From NCBI RefSeq assembly GCF_008107685.1, contig NZ_VIRF01000058.1:186001-250000 (forward strand): 64,000 nt of DNA. The letters run 5' to 3'. The notes under the pieces were generated by a model. That model had not been told where the DNA came from, did not search any database, and was given only the letters and a program-made list of their open reading frames with translations. Both the position numbers and the translations under genes were made by a program. Source of the DNA: Novosphingobium sp. BW1. GTDB taxonomy: Bacteria; Pseudomonadota; Alphaproteobacteria; Sphingomonadales; Sphingomonadaceae. Of this stretch, positions 43,264 to 51,514 are shown piece by piece. Position 1 is the first letter of the stretch. Every line of letters begins with the position of its first letter.

Positions 43264-43668
43264 ATGAACGCAGGGGCGGGGCATGGCGAGGTGGGTGATC
43301 TGGTCATCCGCGTCACCGCCATGCCCACCGATCTGAACCCGTATGGCGGGGTCTTCGGGGGCTGGCTGATGTGCCAGCTGGCCCTTGGCGCCAGTTCCTT
43401 CGTCGCGCGGCGCACCGGCCTCAAGGCCGTGGTCGTGGGCGCCACCGATTTCGCCTTTCCGGGCGTGATGCAGGTGGGCGATGAGCTTGACGTCCATGCG
43501 CAGCTCGTGCGGACAGGGCGTACCTCGATGACGGTGCGGACGCGCGGGTTCGGACGGGCCCGTGCCGGCGACGATCAGGTCGAAGTGGTCAACGGCACCT
43601 TTACGTTCGTCGGCCTCGACGAGAACGACCGCCCCAAGCCCCTCGCCGAAAGGCGCAAGGAAGCATGA
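43264..43668 (+). CDS. Hotdog acyl-CoA thioesterase paralogue lacking the catalytic Asp
   Basis: A 134-residue protein of the acyl-CoA thioesterase (YciA/ACOT7-like) hotdog family. The family N is present (N25 in LNPYGGVFGGW), and the helix that should carry MD reads CQLALGASS, so Ala40 replaces the catalytic Asp. The C-terminal strands (VRTGRTSMTVRTRGF, NGTFTFVGLDE) are intact. It lies 1 bp after pdhC and ends 1 bp before the second paralogue. It is probably half of a heteromer rather than an active homomer; that is inference. Confidence 0.85.
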   Translation: MNAGAGHGEVGDLVIRVTAMPTDLNPYGGVFGGWLMCQLALGASSFVARRTGLKAVVVGATDFAFPGVMQVGDELDVHAQLVRTGRTSMTVRTRGFGRARAGDDQVEVVNGTFTFVGLDENDRPKPLAERRKEA

Positions 43669-43669
43669 C

Positions 43670-44059
43670 ATGCAGGATATGATCGCAGACAAGCGCGAGG
43701 CGGTGATACGCGTCTCCGCGCGGCCAGCCGACACGAATGCCTATGGCGACATTTTCGGTGGCTGGCTGGTGAGTCAGATGGACATGGCCGCCGGCCTTAT
43801 CGCCGCGCGCTTTTCGCGCGGGCGTGCCGTTACTATCGCCATGGATTCGATGCAGTTCCATAAGCCCGTGAGCATCGGGGACGAAGTCTCCGTCTACGGC
43901 GACATCCAAAAGGTGGGCCGCACCTCGATGACCATCGCCATCGAGGCTTGGCGCCGCCATCGCTATGAAGAAGAGCGCGTGAAGGTGACCCAGGCGGTGT
44001 TCACCTTCGTCGCGATCGACGAGGCGGGCAGGCCCCGCGAGATCGAACAGGAGAAATAA
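43670..44059 (+). CDS. Hotdog acyl-CoA thioesterase (YciA-like), catalytic residues intact
   Basis: A 129-residue acyl-CoA thioesterase. N23 in TNAYGDIFGGW and D38 in SQMDMAAGLIA are both present, and FHKPVSIGDEVSVYG plus VGRTSMTIAIEAW match YciA. The ATG at 43670 follows the previous stop by 1 bp; lpd follows after 4 bp. Together with its neighbour it suggests removal or trimming of acyl-CoA beside pyruvate dehydrogenase. The substrate is unknown. Confidence 0.88.
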   Translation: MQDMIADKREAVIRVSARPADTNAYGDIFGGWLVSQMDMAAGLIAARFSRGRAVTIAMDSMQFHKPVSIGDEVSVYGDIQKVGRTSMTIAIEAWRRHRYEEERVKVTQAVFTFVAIDEAGRPREIEQEK

Positions 44060-44063
44060 GACA

Positions 44064-45476
44064 GTGGCAGACACCTACGACGTCATCGTCCTCGGTTCCG
44101 GCCCCGGCGGCTACGTTTCGGCCATCCGCGCGGCGCAGCTTGGCCTCAAGACCGCCATTGTGGAGCGCGAACTGCTTGGCGGCATCTGCCTCAACTGGGG
44201 CTGCATCCCGACCAAGGCGCTGCTGCGCTCGGCTGAGGTGTTCCACCAGATGCAGCACGCCAAGAACTACGGCCTGGCGGCGGACAATATCCGCGCCGAT
44301 CTCGATGCCGTGGTCAAGCGCTCGCGCGGCGTGGCCAAGCAGCTCAATCAGGGCGTTACGCACCTGATGAAGAAGAACAAGATCACCGTACACATGGGCA
44401 CCGGCACGCTGGTGGGCGACGGCAAGATCGAGGTCGCGGGCGAGAAGGGCAAGGAAACCATCTCGGGCAAGCACATCATCGTGGCGACCGGCGCACGTGC
44501 GCGCGAACTTCCCAACGCGCCTGTCGACGGCAAGCGCGTGTGGACCTACCGCCACGCGATGACCCCGACCGAGATGCCGACCAAGCTGCTGGTCATGGGC
44601 TCGGGCGCGATCGGCGTCGAATTCGCGAGCTTCTACAACGACATGGGCGTTGACGTGACCATCGTCGAGATGGTCGACCGCATCATGCCGGTGGAAGACA
44701 AGGACGTCTCGGCCTTCATGCACAAGGCGCTTACCAAGCAGGGCATGAAGATCCTCACCGAAACGGCCGTGCAGGACGTCAAGGCGGGTGCCAAGGACGT
44801 CAAGGTCAAGATCAAGGCCAAGGACGGCAAGGTTACCGAGGAAACCTACAGCCACGTGATCTCGGCCGTGGGCATCGTGCCCAACACCGAGAACGTGGGC
44901 CTGGAAAAGGTCGGCGCCAAGCTCGACCGTGGCTTCATCCAGATCGACGACTACGGCCGCACCGGCGTCAAGGGCCTGTGGGCTATCGGCGACTGCACTC
45001 CCGGACCTTGGCTTGCCCACAAGGCCAGCCATGAAGGTGTGACGGCAGCCGAAGCCATCGCGCAGGAGCTGGGCAACAAGGACGTGCATCCGCACGGTCT
45101 TGACCGCAACAACATCCCCGGCTGCACCTATTGTCACCCGCAGGTCGCCTCGGTCGGCATGACCGAGGCCAAGGCCAAGGAAGCAGGCTACACGGTCAAG
45201 GCGGGCACGTTCCCCTTCATCGGCAACGGCAAGGCTATCGCACTGGGCGAGCCGGAAGGCTTCGTAAAGACCGTGTTCGACGCGAAGACCGGCGAATTGC
45301 TCGGAGCCCACATGGTGGGCGCGGAAGTCACCGAAATGATCCAGGGCTACGTTGTGGGCAAAACGCTCGAGACGACCGAGGCCGAACTGATGCAGACGGT
45401 CTTCCCGCACCCCACGATCTCGGAATCAATGCACGAATCCGTGCTGGCCGCCTTCGGCCGCGCGATCCACATCTGA
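44064..45476 (+). CDS. lpd: Dihydrolipoyl dehydrogenase (E3)
   Basis: A 470-residue FAD flavoprotein. FAD-binding GSGPGGYVSAIRAAQLG, redox disulfide C42-LNWG-C47, NAD-binding GSGAIGVEFASFY, and the C-terminal His-Glu pair in FPHPTISESMHESV are visible. It reoxidises lipoyl groups for pyruvate and oxoglutarate dehydrogenases. The start is GTG 44064. It ends the pdhC operon. Confidence 0.96.
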   Translation: MADTYDVIVLGSGPGGYVSAIRAAQLGLKTAIVERELLGGICLNWGCIPTKALLRSAEVFHQMQHAKNYGLAADNIRADLDAVVKRSRGVAKQLNQGVTHLMKKNKITVHMGTGTLVGDGKIEVAGEKGKETISGKHIIVATGARARELPNAPVDGKRVWTYRHAMTPTEMPTKLLVMGSGAIGVEFASFYNDMGVDVTIVEMVDRIMPVEDKDVSAFMHKALTKQGMKILTETAVQDVKAGAKDVKVKIKAKDGKVTEETYSHVISAVGIVPNTENVGLEKVGAKLDRGFIQIDDYGRTGVKGLWAIGDCTPGPWLAHKASHEGVTAAEAIAQELGNKDVHPHGLDRNNIPGCTYCHPQVASVGMTEAKAKEAGYTVKAGTFPFIGNGKAIALGEPEGFVKTVFDAKTGELLGAHMVGAEVTEMIQGYVVGKTLETTEAELMQTVFPHPTISESMHESVLAAFGRAIHI

Positions 45477-45510
45477 TCGCCAGGCTCCCGAGGGATATGC
45501 AAGCAAAGAA

Positions 45511-45541
45511 GGGCGGGCCGTGTGGTCCGCCCTTTCTTGTT
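45511..45541 (+). terminator. Rho-independent terminator after lpd
   Basis: Stem GGGCGGGCC / GGTCCGCCC (9 bp, one G-U pair) with a 4-nt loop, then a T-rich stretch. It lies between convergent lpd and prpE. Confidence 0.75.
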
Positions 45542-45559
45542 TGGTGTCCTTTTGCGCTG

Positions 45560-47443
45560 TCAGGCCGCCGCCTTAGGGAAGGCGACGGAACGGATCGCAT
45601 GGAGCGCGCCGGGATCCTCGATGGTCGGGGGCGGCGGGAAGTCCTCGCCGTTCATGATCTTGCGAAGGACATTGCGTAGGATCTTGCCCGAGCGGGTCTT
45701 GGGCAGCTGGGGCACGACGAAGGCAGTCTTGAGCGCGGCCACGGCGCCCAGTTCGCTGCGGACTTCGGCAATGACGCGAGGCGCCAGGCTTTTCAGGTCG
45801 CTCGCCCCGGCCCGCGGGATCACGAAGGCAATCGGGATCTGGCCCTTGAGCGCATCGTCCGCGCCGATCACTGCGCATTCGGCCACGCCATCGACGGTGG
45901 CTACGATCTGCTCCATCTGCCCGGTGGAGAGGCGGTGCCCGGCCACATTGATGATGTCATCGGTGCGGCCCATGATGTGGAGGAAACCCTCCGCATCGAA
46001 ATGGCCCGCGTCGCCCGTCTCGTAGAAGCCGGGGAAGGACGTGAAGTTCTTGGCGTAACCTACCGGGTTGTTCCAGAGCGTGCGGTAGGCACACGGAGCC
46101 AGGGGTTCGCGCATGACCACGGCGCCGCTCTGCCCGTCAGGCACTGGCTGACCGTCTTCACCCAGGATTGCGAAGGCGTTGCCCGGCACCGGAAAGCCCG
46201 CACTGCCACGCCGGCGGCGGGTGTCGCCAAGGCCGAAGCAGGTGGCAATGGCAGGCGCGCCCAGTTCGGTCTGCCACCAGTGGTCGATCACGGGCAGGCA
46301 GGTGTGCTCTTCAGCCCACGAGATGGTCTCGGGGTCGGCGCGTTCCCCAGCCAGGAAGATCACCTTGAGGTTCCCGGTCCCGATTTCCTGGAGGAAACTC
46401 GCGTCCGGGTCTTCCTTGCGAATAGCCCGGATTGCAGTCGGGGCGGTGAAGAAGGTCTTGACCTTGTGGCGCTGGATGACGCGCCAGAACGTCCCTGCAT
46501 CGGGTGTACCGACCGGCTTGCCCTCGAACAGAACGGTCGTCGCGCCCGCGAGCAGCGGCGCGTAGACGATGTAGCTGTGGCCCACGACCCAGCCCACGTC
46601 CGAGGCTGCCCAGAACACATCACCCGGCCCGATGTCGTATATCGCTGGCATCGACCAGGCGAGATTGACGGCGTGGCCCCCATTCTCGCGCACCACGCCC
46701 TTGGGAGTACCAGTCGTGCCGGAGGTGTAGAGGATATAGAGCGGGTCGCTTGCCGCCATTTCCGCACAGGGCGGGACAGGGAGGTGCGCGGTCTCTTCAC
46801 GCAGAGCGGCCCAGTCGTGGTCGCGTGGGGCGCTCAGCTCGGCGGCAACCTGCGGGCGCTGAAGCACGAGAACGCTCTCGACTTCGTGGCGTGCGCTGGC
46901 AAGCGCCTCGTCAACAAGCGGCTTGTAGGCGATGGTGCGGCTTCCCTCGACCCCGCACGAGGCGGTGAGGAGCACACGCGGCGTGGCATCGTCGATGCGC
47001 TTGGCCAGTTCGTGCGCGGCAAAACCTCCGAAGACAACCGAGTGGATCGCGCCCAGACGTGCGCAGGCCAGCATGGCAAACACGGTCTGCGGGATCATGG
47101 GCATGTAGATGACGACGCGGTCGCCCCGCCTAACGCCGCGGACCTCGAGCATCGCCGCGACCCGGCCTACCTCGTCCTGCAGCCCGGCATAAGTCCAGCG
47201 CTCGACGCTGTCTGTGACGGGGCTGTCGTAGATGAGGGCGCAATCCTTGCCGCGTCCGTTAGCGACATGGCGATCGACCGCATTCCATGTGGTGTTGAGC
47301 GTGCCTCCGGCGAACCAGCCCCGGTCGGGATCGTAGGTGGTGTCGGGCGGCGAGATCCAGTCGATTGCGCGCGCGGCCTGGCTCCAGAACGCCTCGGGAT
47401 GCTTGATGCTCAGATCCCAGGTCTGCCGATAGGCATCACTCAT
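45560..47443 (-). CDS. prpE: Propionyl-CoA synthetase PrpE-type acyl-CoA ligase
   Basis: A 627-residue AMP-forming acyl-CoA synthetase. The ACS N-terminal part (HPEAFWSQAARAIDW), the AMP loop YTSGTTGTPKG, WWQTELGAP, and GRTDDIINVAGHRLSTG are present. The catalytic and acetylatable lysine is K587 in [10 protein letters not shown]. Over acs it lacks the ACS-style end and resembles PrpE. It activates propionate, and maybe acetate. It is the last gene of the porin-MFS-GNAT-prpE run and has a ribosome site GGAGGAGAG before the ATG. Confidence 0.9.
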   Translation of the reverse strand: MSDAYRQTWDLSIKHPEAFWSQAARAIDWISPPDTTYDPDRGWFAGGTLNTTWNAVDRHVANGRGKDCALIYDSPVTDSVERWTYAGLQDEVGRVAAMLEVRGVRRGDRVVIYMPMIPQTVFAMLACARLGAIHSVVFGGFAAHELAKRIDDATPRVLLTASCGVEGSRTIAYKPLVDEALASARHEVESVLVLQRPQVAAELSAPRDHDWAALREETAHLPVPPCAEMAASDPLYILYTSGTTGTPKGVVRENGGHAVNLAWSMPAIYDIGPGDVFWAASDVGWVVGHSYIVYAPLLAGATTVLFEGKPVGTPDAGTFWRVIQRHKVKTFFTAPTAIRAIRKEDPDASFLQEIGTGNLKVIFLAGERADPETISWAEEHTCLPVIDHWWQTELGAPAIATCFGLGDTRRRRGSAGFPVPGNAFAILGEDGQPVPDGQSGAVVMREPLAPCAYRTLWNNPVGYAKNFTSFPGFYETGDAGHFDAEGFLHIMGRTDDIINVAGHRLSTGQMEQIVATVDGVAECAVIGADDALKGQIPIAFVIPRAGASDLKSLAPRVIAEVRSELGAVAALKTAFVVPQLPKTRSGKILRNVLRKIMNGEDFPPPPTIEDPGALHAIRSVAFPKAAA

Positions 47444-47462
47444 GTTGTTCTCTCCTCCTCAT

Positions 47463-47497
47463 CCGACACCCCGATCTCCTTTTCTAAGGGGTGTCGG
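47463..47497. terminator. Hairpin between the GNAT gene and prpE
   Basis: A perfect 10-bp stem CCGACACCCC / GGGGTGTCGG with a 15-nt loop. It lies in the 71-bp gap after the GNAT stop and before the prpE ribosome site, so it may attenuate transcription into prpE. Confidence 0.55.
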
Positions 47498-47514
47498 CTT
47501 CTTTTGTTGTGGCT

Positions 47515-48030
47515 TTATCGAAACGACTTGGACAGTACGACCATGGTAGGGTCTCCATCAAAGGGTTCGGGGACAAAGCCCTTCTCGCGTTCGAGTTCGA
47601 TCGCGGCATGGTTGTCGCGGCTCTCGATGGCGATGGCGCGGCGGCACCCCCGCTCCTTGGCCTGATTGGCGAGAAAATCGAGCATGGCCCAGCCCACGCC
47701 CTGGCCCTTGTAGGCATTGGCCACCGAGATCGCGATCTCGCCGGTGTCGAGCGGGCCGTCACAGGCGAGCAGTCCCGAAGCGATGAGTTCGCCGGTCGCA
47801 GTGTTAAAGCCCAGCCAGGATTCGGTGCGGAAGTGGTCGGCGTGGACCATCGGTGCAAGCTGCGCTTCGCTGACGTGCTCGGCCGCTGCAAAGAAGCGGA
47901 AGCGGCGGTCCTCGTCGCTCACCCGGTCGAAGAATTCCAAGAGGATCCCGGCATCGGCCTCTGTTGCGGGCCGCACGTCGAGATCGAGCCCAGAGCGGGT
48001 GGGGAGGGTGACGGCTGTAATAGTGGACAT
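47515..48030 (-). CDS. GNAT acetyltransferase, similar to the GNAT domain of Pat (protein lysine acetyltransferase)
   Basis: A 171-residue GNAT. The motif A region is YKGQGVGWAMLDFL (acetyl-CoA pyrophosphate site) and the C-terminal part has ESRDNHAAIELEREKGF. The N-terminal LLEFFDRVSDEDRRFRFF is the signature seen in the GNAT domain of PatZ/Pat enzymes, which acetylate Acs-type synthetases. No ATP-grasp-like CoA-binding domain is attached. Its position upstream of prpE and near acs supports this reading; target proteins are inferred. Confidence 0.82.
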   Translation of the reverse strand: MSTITAVTLPTRSGLDLDVRPATEADAGILLEFFDRVSDEDRRFRFFAAAEHVSEAQLAPMVHADHFRTESWLGFNTATGELIASGLLACDGPLDTGEIAISVANAYKGQGVGWAMLDFLANQAKERGCRRAIAIESRDNHAAIELEREKGFVPEPFDGDPTMVVLSKSFR

Positions 48031-48128
48031 CTGGAATACTCCGTTTGGAGAGGGTGTACCGATATCTGTAGGCGTGGCGGCGCCCCCGCACCTTGATTGA
48101 AATCAGGTTGCGGAGGCGGTGGCGAGTG

Positions 48129-48151
48129 GATCACGCTCTGCCTTCGTGATC
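48129..48151. terminator. Hairpin downstream of the MHS transporter
   Basis: A 7-bp stem GATCACG / CGTGATC with a 9-nt loop immediately after the transporter stop on the minus strand. No T-run follows. Confidence 0.4.
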
Positions 48152-48153
48152 AA

Positions 48154-49830
48154 TCAGTCGTCGATATTGCGACGGAATGTTTCGGGCAGGAAGATGACAC
48201 CGATGACGACGGTCATGATCGCGACGACGACAGGGTACCACAGGCCGTAGTAGATATCGCCGGTCGCAGCGACCATCGCGAAGGCCGTGGTGGGCAGGAA
48301 GCCGCCGAACCAGCCGTTGCCCAGGTGGTAGGGAAGCGACATCGAGGTGTAGCGGATCTTGGTCGGGAACAGTTCGACCAGCATCGCGGCAATCGGTCCG
48401 TAGACCATGGTGACGAGCACCACGAGGTAGAACAGGATCGCGACGACCTTGACCGTGTCGATTTCCTCCGGGTTGGCCGCTGCTGGATAGCCTGCGTTGG
48501 CAAGCGCAGTGGCGATCTGGCCCTTGTAGGCGGTGATGTCCGCCGCGCGCGCCTCACCCTGGATCTTCGCCGGATCGGGCGCGACGAGCGATGTCCCGCC
48601 GACCGAGACCGAAGCTATGGTACCCGCAGGGGCCTCGACGTTGGTGTAGTTGATGCCGTTCTTGGCGAGGAACGCCTTGGCGATGTCACAGCTGCTGGAG
48701 TCGAACTTGTTCTTGCCGATGGGGTCGAACTGGAACGAGCACTCGCCTTCATGCGCGGTCACCACGACCGGGGCGGAGACCGTCGCACGGGCCAGGGCCG
48801 GGTTGGCCGCTTCAGACAGCGCGTGGAAAGCGGGGAAGTAGCTCACCGCGCCGAGCAGGCAGCCACCAAGGATGATGTACTTGCGCCCGATACGATCGGA
48901 CAGCCAACCAAAGAAGACGAAGAGCGGGGTGCCCAGCGCCAGCGCGATGGCAATCAGATAATTGGTCGTGGCGCCGTCCACCTTGAGGATCTTTTCGAGG
49001 TAGAACATCGCGTAAAACTGGCCGGTGTACCAGACAACCGCCTGGCCCGCGACCGCGCCAAACAGGGCGATCAGTACGAACTTCAGATTGCCCCACTGGC
49101 CAAAGGCCTCAGTGATGGGGGCCTTCGATGTCGTGCCTTCCTCCTTCATCTTCTGGTAGACGGGGCTTTCATTGAGCTGCAGGCGGATCCACATCGACAC
49201 GCCCAGCAGGATCGCCGAGAGCAGGAATGGGACGCGCCAACCCCAGCCAGCGAAGGTGTCCTCGCCCATGCCGGTGCGCACGCCCAGCACGATGAGAAGC
49301 GCGGCGAACAGACCGAAGGTCGCCGTGATCTGGATGAAGCTGGTGTAGAGGCCACGCTTGTTGGCAGGCGCGTGCTCGGCCACGTAGGTCGCCGCGCCGC
49401 CATATTCACCGCCCAACGCCAGGCCTTGGATCACGCGCAGTGCTACCAGGATGATCGGCGAGGCAATGCCCAGGGTATCGTAACCGGGCAGGAGGCCGAC
49501 CGCGAAGGTCGAGACGCCCATCAGGCCCATGGTGACAAGGAAGGTGTACTTACGGCCGACAAGGTCGCCCACGCGCCCGAAGACGAGCGCGCCGAAGGGG
49601 CGGACCGCGAAACCGGCCGCGAACGCGCCGAGCGCGAGGATGAAGCCGGTGGTCTCGTTCACGCCCGAGAAGAACGTGCGCGAGATGAAACTGGCGAGAA
49701 GCCCGTAGAGATAGAAATCGTACCATTCGAACACCGTGCCGAGCGAGGACGCGGTGATGACTAGCTTCTCCTTGCCCGTGGCCTTGTGATGCTTGGGCAA
49801 GCCATCGTATTCTTCGTGTGTCGTGGCCAT
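48154..49830 (-). CDS. MHS-family MFS transporter (likely small carboxylate uptake) with periplasmic insert
   Basis: A 558-residue MHS transporter. It shows GTVFEWYDFYLYG in TM1, GRVGDLVGRKYTF after TM2, GLALGGEYGGAATYV in TM4 and LSDRIGRKYIILGG after TM8. The TM9-TM10 loop carries an insert of about 120 residues with two Cys (EGECSF and SSSCDIAK), as in the paralogue at 31938-33569. It sits after a porin-like gene and before the GNAT gene and prpE, so uptake of acetate, propionate or a related acid is likely. ATG 49830 was chosen as the start. Confidence 0.88.
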   Translation of the reverse strand: MATTHEEYDGLPKHHKATGKEKLVITASSLGTVFEWYDFYLYGLLASFISRTFFSGVNETTGFILALGAFAAGFAVRPFGALVFGRVGDLVGRKYTFLVTMGLMGVSTFAVGLLPGYDTLGIASPIILVALRVIQGLALGGEYGGAATYVAEHAPANKRGLYTSFIQITATFGLFAALLIVLGVRTGMGEDTFAGWGWRVPFLLSAILLGVSMWIRLQLNESPVYQKMKEEGTTSKAPITEAFGQWGNLKFVLIALFGAVAGQAVVWYTGQFYAMFYLEKILKVDGATTNYLIAIALALGTPLFVFFGWLSDRIGRKYIILGGCLLGAVSYFPAFHALSEAANPALARATVSAPVVVTAHEGECSFQFDPIGKNKFDSSSCDIAKAFLAKNGINYTNVEAPAGTIASVSVGGTSLVAPDPAKIQGEARAADITAYKGQIATALANAGYPAAANPEEIDTVKVVAILFYLVVLVTMVYGPIAAMLVELFPTKIRYTSMSLPYHLGNGWFGGFLPTTAFAMVAATGDIYYGLWYPVVVAIMTVVIGVIFLPETFRRNIDD

Positions 49831-49897
49831 TGCAAACTCTCCCGTGATAGCTACCGGTCCGCGTAAAGACGGGCCGGGCAGCCGCATGTTGTCCCTC

Positions 49898-51304
49898 TTA
49901 GAAACTGTACTTGGCGGCAAACTCCATGCGGTCGAGCGCGCCGTCCGCGCCCGAAACCGTCTTACGCAGGGCGTGGCGGTATTCGACGCCGACGTCGAAA
50001 TGCGCGACCGGCGTCCAGAACAGGTTCGCCGCCGCACTCCAGGCCCGCTTGTTCGCCAAGTCGTGAACCAGCAGTCCACTGGGATAATCGGCACCCTGGT
50101 AGCCGCCCATGAACGTTGAGCGCAGGGTGCCACCCCATCCCAGCTTGAGCGCGGCAAGCGCGGCGAAGTTGTCGATGACGGTCAGCTTGTCGCCCGTCTG
50201 GGGCTGCATCACATCCCCCACGAAGCCGAGCCCTAGGTAGCGCCCGATGCCCTTGCCATAGGTTGCCATGAAGCGCAGGTCGTGGAGGTTGTCCGGGCCG
50301 AAGGGGATCTTGCCTGAGCCCGAGATGCCCCAGCCGGCGGCAGTGTGCTTGTCCCCGCCGAGTTCCGAGCGCAGCTCGCGGACTATGCCTGCCAGCGTGA
50401 AATTGCCGAGCGAATTGGACCAGTTGAGCCGCCCGACCAGATCGGGCAGGCGGTCCTCGTCGAGATCGAGATAGCCGGGCGAACCACTGGACAGGATCTC
50501 GGTCTGCGGGTTCTCGAGCGCGACGGCCAGTTCCAGCCCCTGGCTCAGCCGGGTAGTGTAGCGGATCTGCGTCTGGCGGTTGAACACGGTGCCTTCGATT
50601 GGCCCTGCAAAGTCGGTCGATTCCGGCAGGACGGCAGTGTTCTGGAAGGTCGACCACTCCTGTCCGATAAGCCAGTGATCGTATTGCAGGAAAGCGCGGC
50701 GCAGGGTCGGGGTGTACGGGTTTGTCGCACGCTGCGCGCCAGCAGGTGCGGTGGCGAGCGCGAAGTCGAATTCCAGGTAGCCCTTGATCTCCTTGTCCCC
50801 GACGGGCGTTGCCGCGCCGAGCGAGAAGCGGGTCTGACGGGCCATCATCGTCATGTCGGTGCTGGAAGGCGCATCGCCAACCGGAATGTGCTGGGGGAGG
50901 TAGAATTCCTTACCCAGCGCGCCGACACCGACGTCGCCTTCGCTCCAGCGCGAGGCAATCGCGTTGACGCGGACATAACCGCCCAGCGTGAAGCGGGTGG
51001 CACCCACGGTAAAACCATTCTCGCTCATGGGGCGAGCCGTTTCGGCAGCCGCGCTGCGGGTCGCCACCTCGGCGTTCTGGGCGGTAACGCTTGCCAGCGA
51101 CTCCTGCGTGCGGGTGTCGGCGGCGGCCTGGTCCTCACGCGTGGCGGCCAGGTCCGCCCGCAATTGCTGCATCTCGGCCTCAAGCCGCTCAAGCCGGGCT
51201 TCCAGGGCTGCTTCGCGCTCGGTCATCGCGGCCTGGGCCACCTGCGGGGCCGCCAGGCTCGTCGCTGCGAGCAGGGCACAGATCCAGCGCCTGTTCATGG
51301 ACAT
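49898..51304 (-). CDS. DcaP-like trimeric outer-membrane porin
   Basis: A 468-residue outer-membrane protein. A signal peptide (cleaved near AQA, residue 25) is followed by an N-terminal coiled coil (about 27-75: EREAALEARLERLEAEMQQL), then a beta-barrel with FTLGGYVRVNAIAS and ending in the aromatic MEFAAKYSF. Coiled coil plus 16-strand barrel is the DcaP design, which in other species admits small dicarboxylates and similar anions. It starts the run porin-MFS-GNAT-prpE, divergent from acs. Confidence 0.87.
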   Translation of the reverse strand: MSMNRRWICALLAATSLAAPQVAQAAMTEREAALEARLERLEAEMQQLRADLAATREDQAAADTRTQESLASVTAQNAEVATRSAAAETARPMSENGFTVGATRFTLGGYVRVNAIASRWSEGDVGVGALGKEFYLPQHIPVGDAPSSTDMTMMARQTRFSLGAATPVGDKEIKGYLEFDFALATAPAGAQRATNPYTPTLRRAFLQYDHWLIGQEWSTFQNTAVLPESTDFAGPIEGTVFNRQTQIRYTTRLSQGLELAVALENPQTEILSSGSPGYLDLDEDRLPDLVGRLNWSNSLGNFTLAGIVRELRSELGGDKHTAAGWGISGSGKIPFGPDNLHDLRFMATYGKGIGRYLGLGFVGDVMQPQTGDKLTVIDNFAALAALKLGWGGTLRSTFMGGYQGADYPSGLLVHDLANKRAWSAAANLFWTPVAHFDVGVEYRHALRKTVSGADGALDRMEFAAKYSF

Positions 51305-51514
51305 CTTTCCTCTCCTCCAGTGCCCCGGCCGTGTCCATTCTCTTGGGAACGTGCCCGGGCCTTGATATGTTCTGGAAGAAGAGAGACGGGCACCATCCCG
51401 ACCTTTGGCGCAGTACTACGACCATTGTCTAATGTCGGTTGAGAACGTGAAATGTGCTAGAGGACACTCAAACCCGGATTAACCGGCGCGCAACATACCG
51501 GAGAGGAGATACCC

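Noticed and set aside
41811..43445. 544-residue open frame antisense to pdhC
   Set aside because: Shadow with Gly/Ser/Arg repeats reflecting the Ala/Pro linkers of E2.
44001..45410. 469-residue open frame antisense to lpd
   Set aside because: Shadow frame with no domain, fully covered by the certain E3 gene.
48097..49764. 555-residue plus-strand frame opposite the MHS transporter
   Set aside because: Shadow frame; the transporter on the other strand has membrane segments and family motifs.
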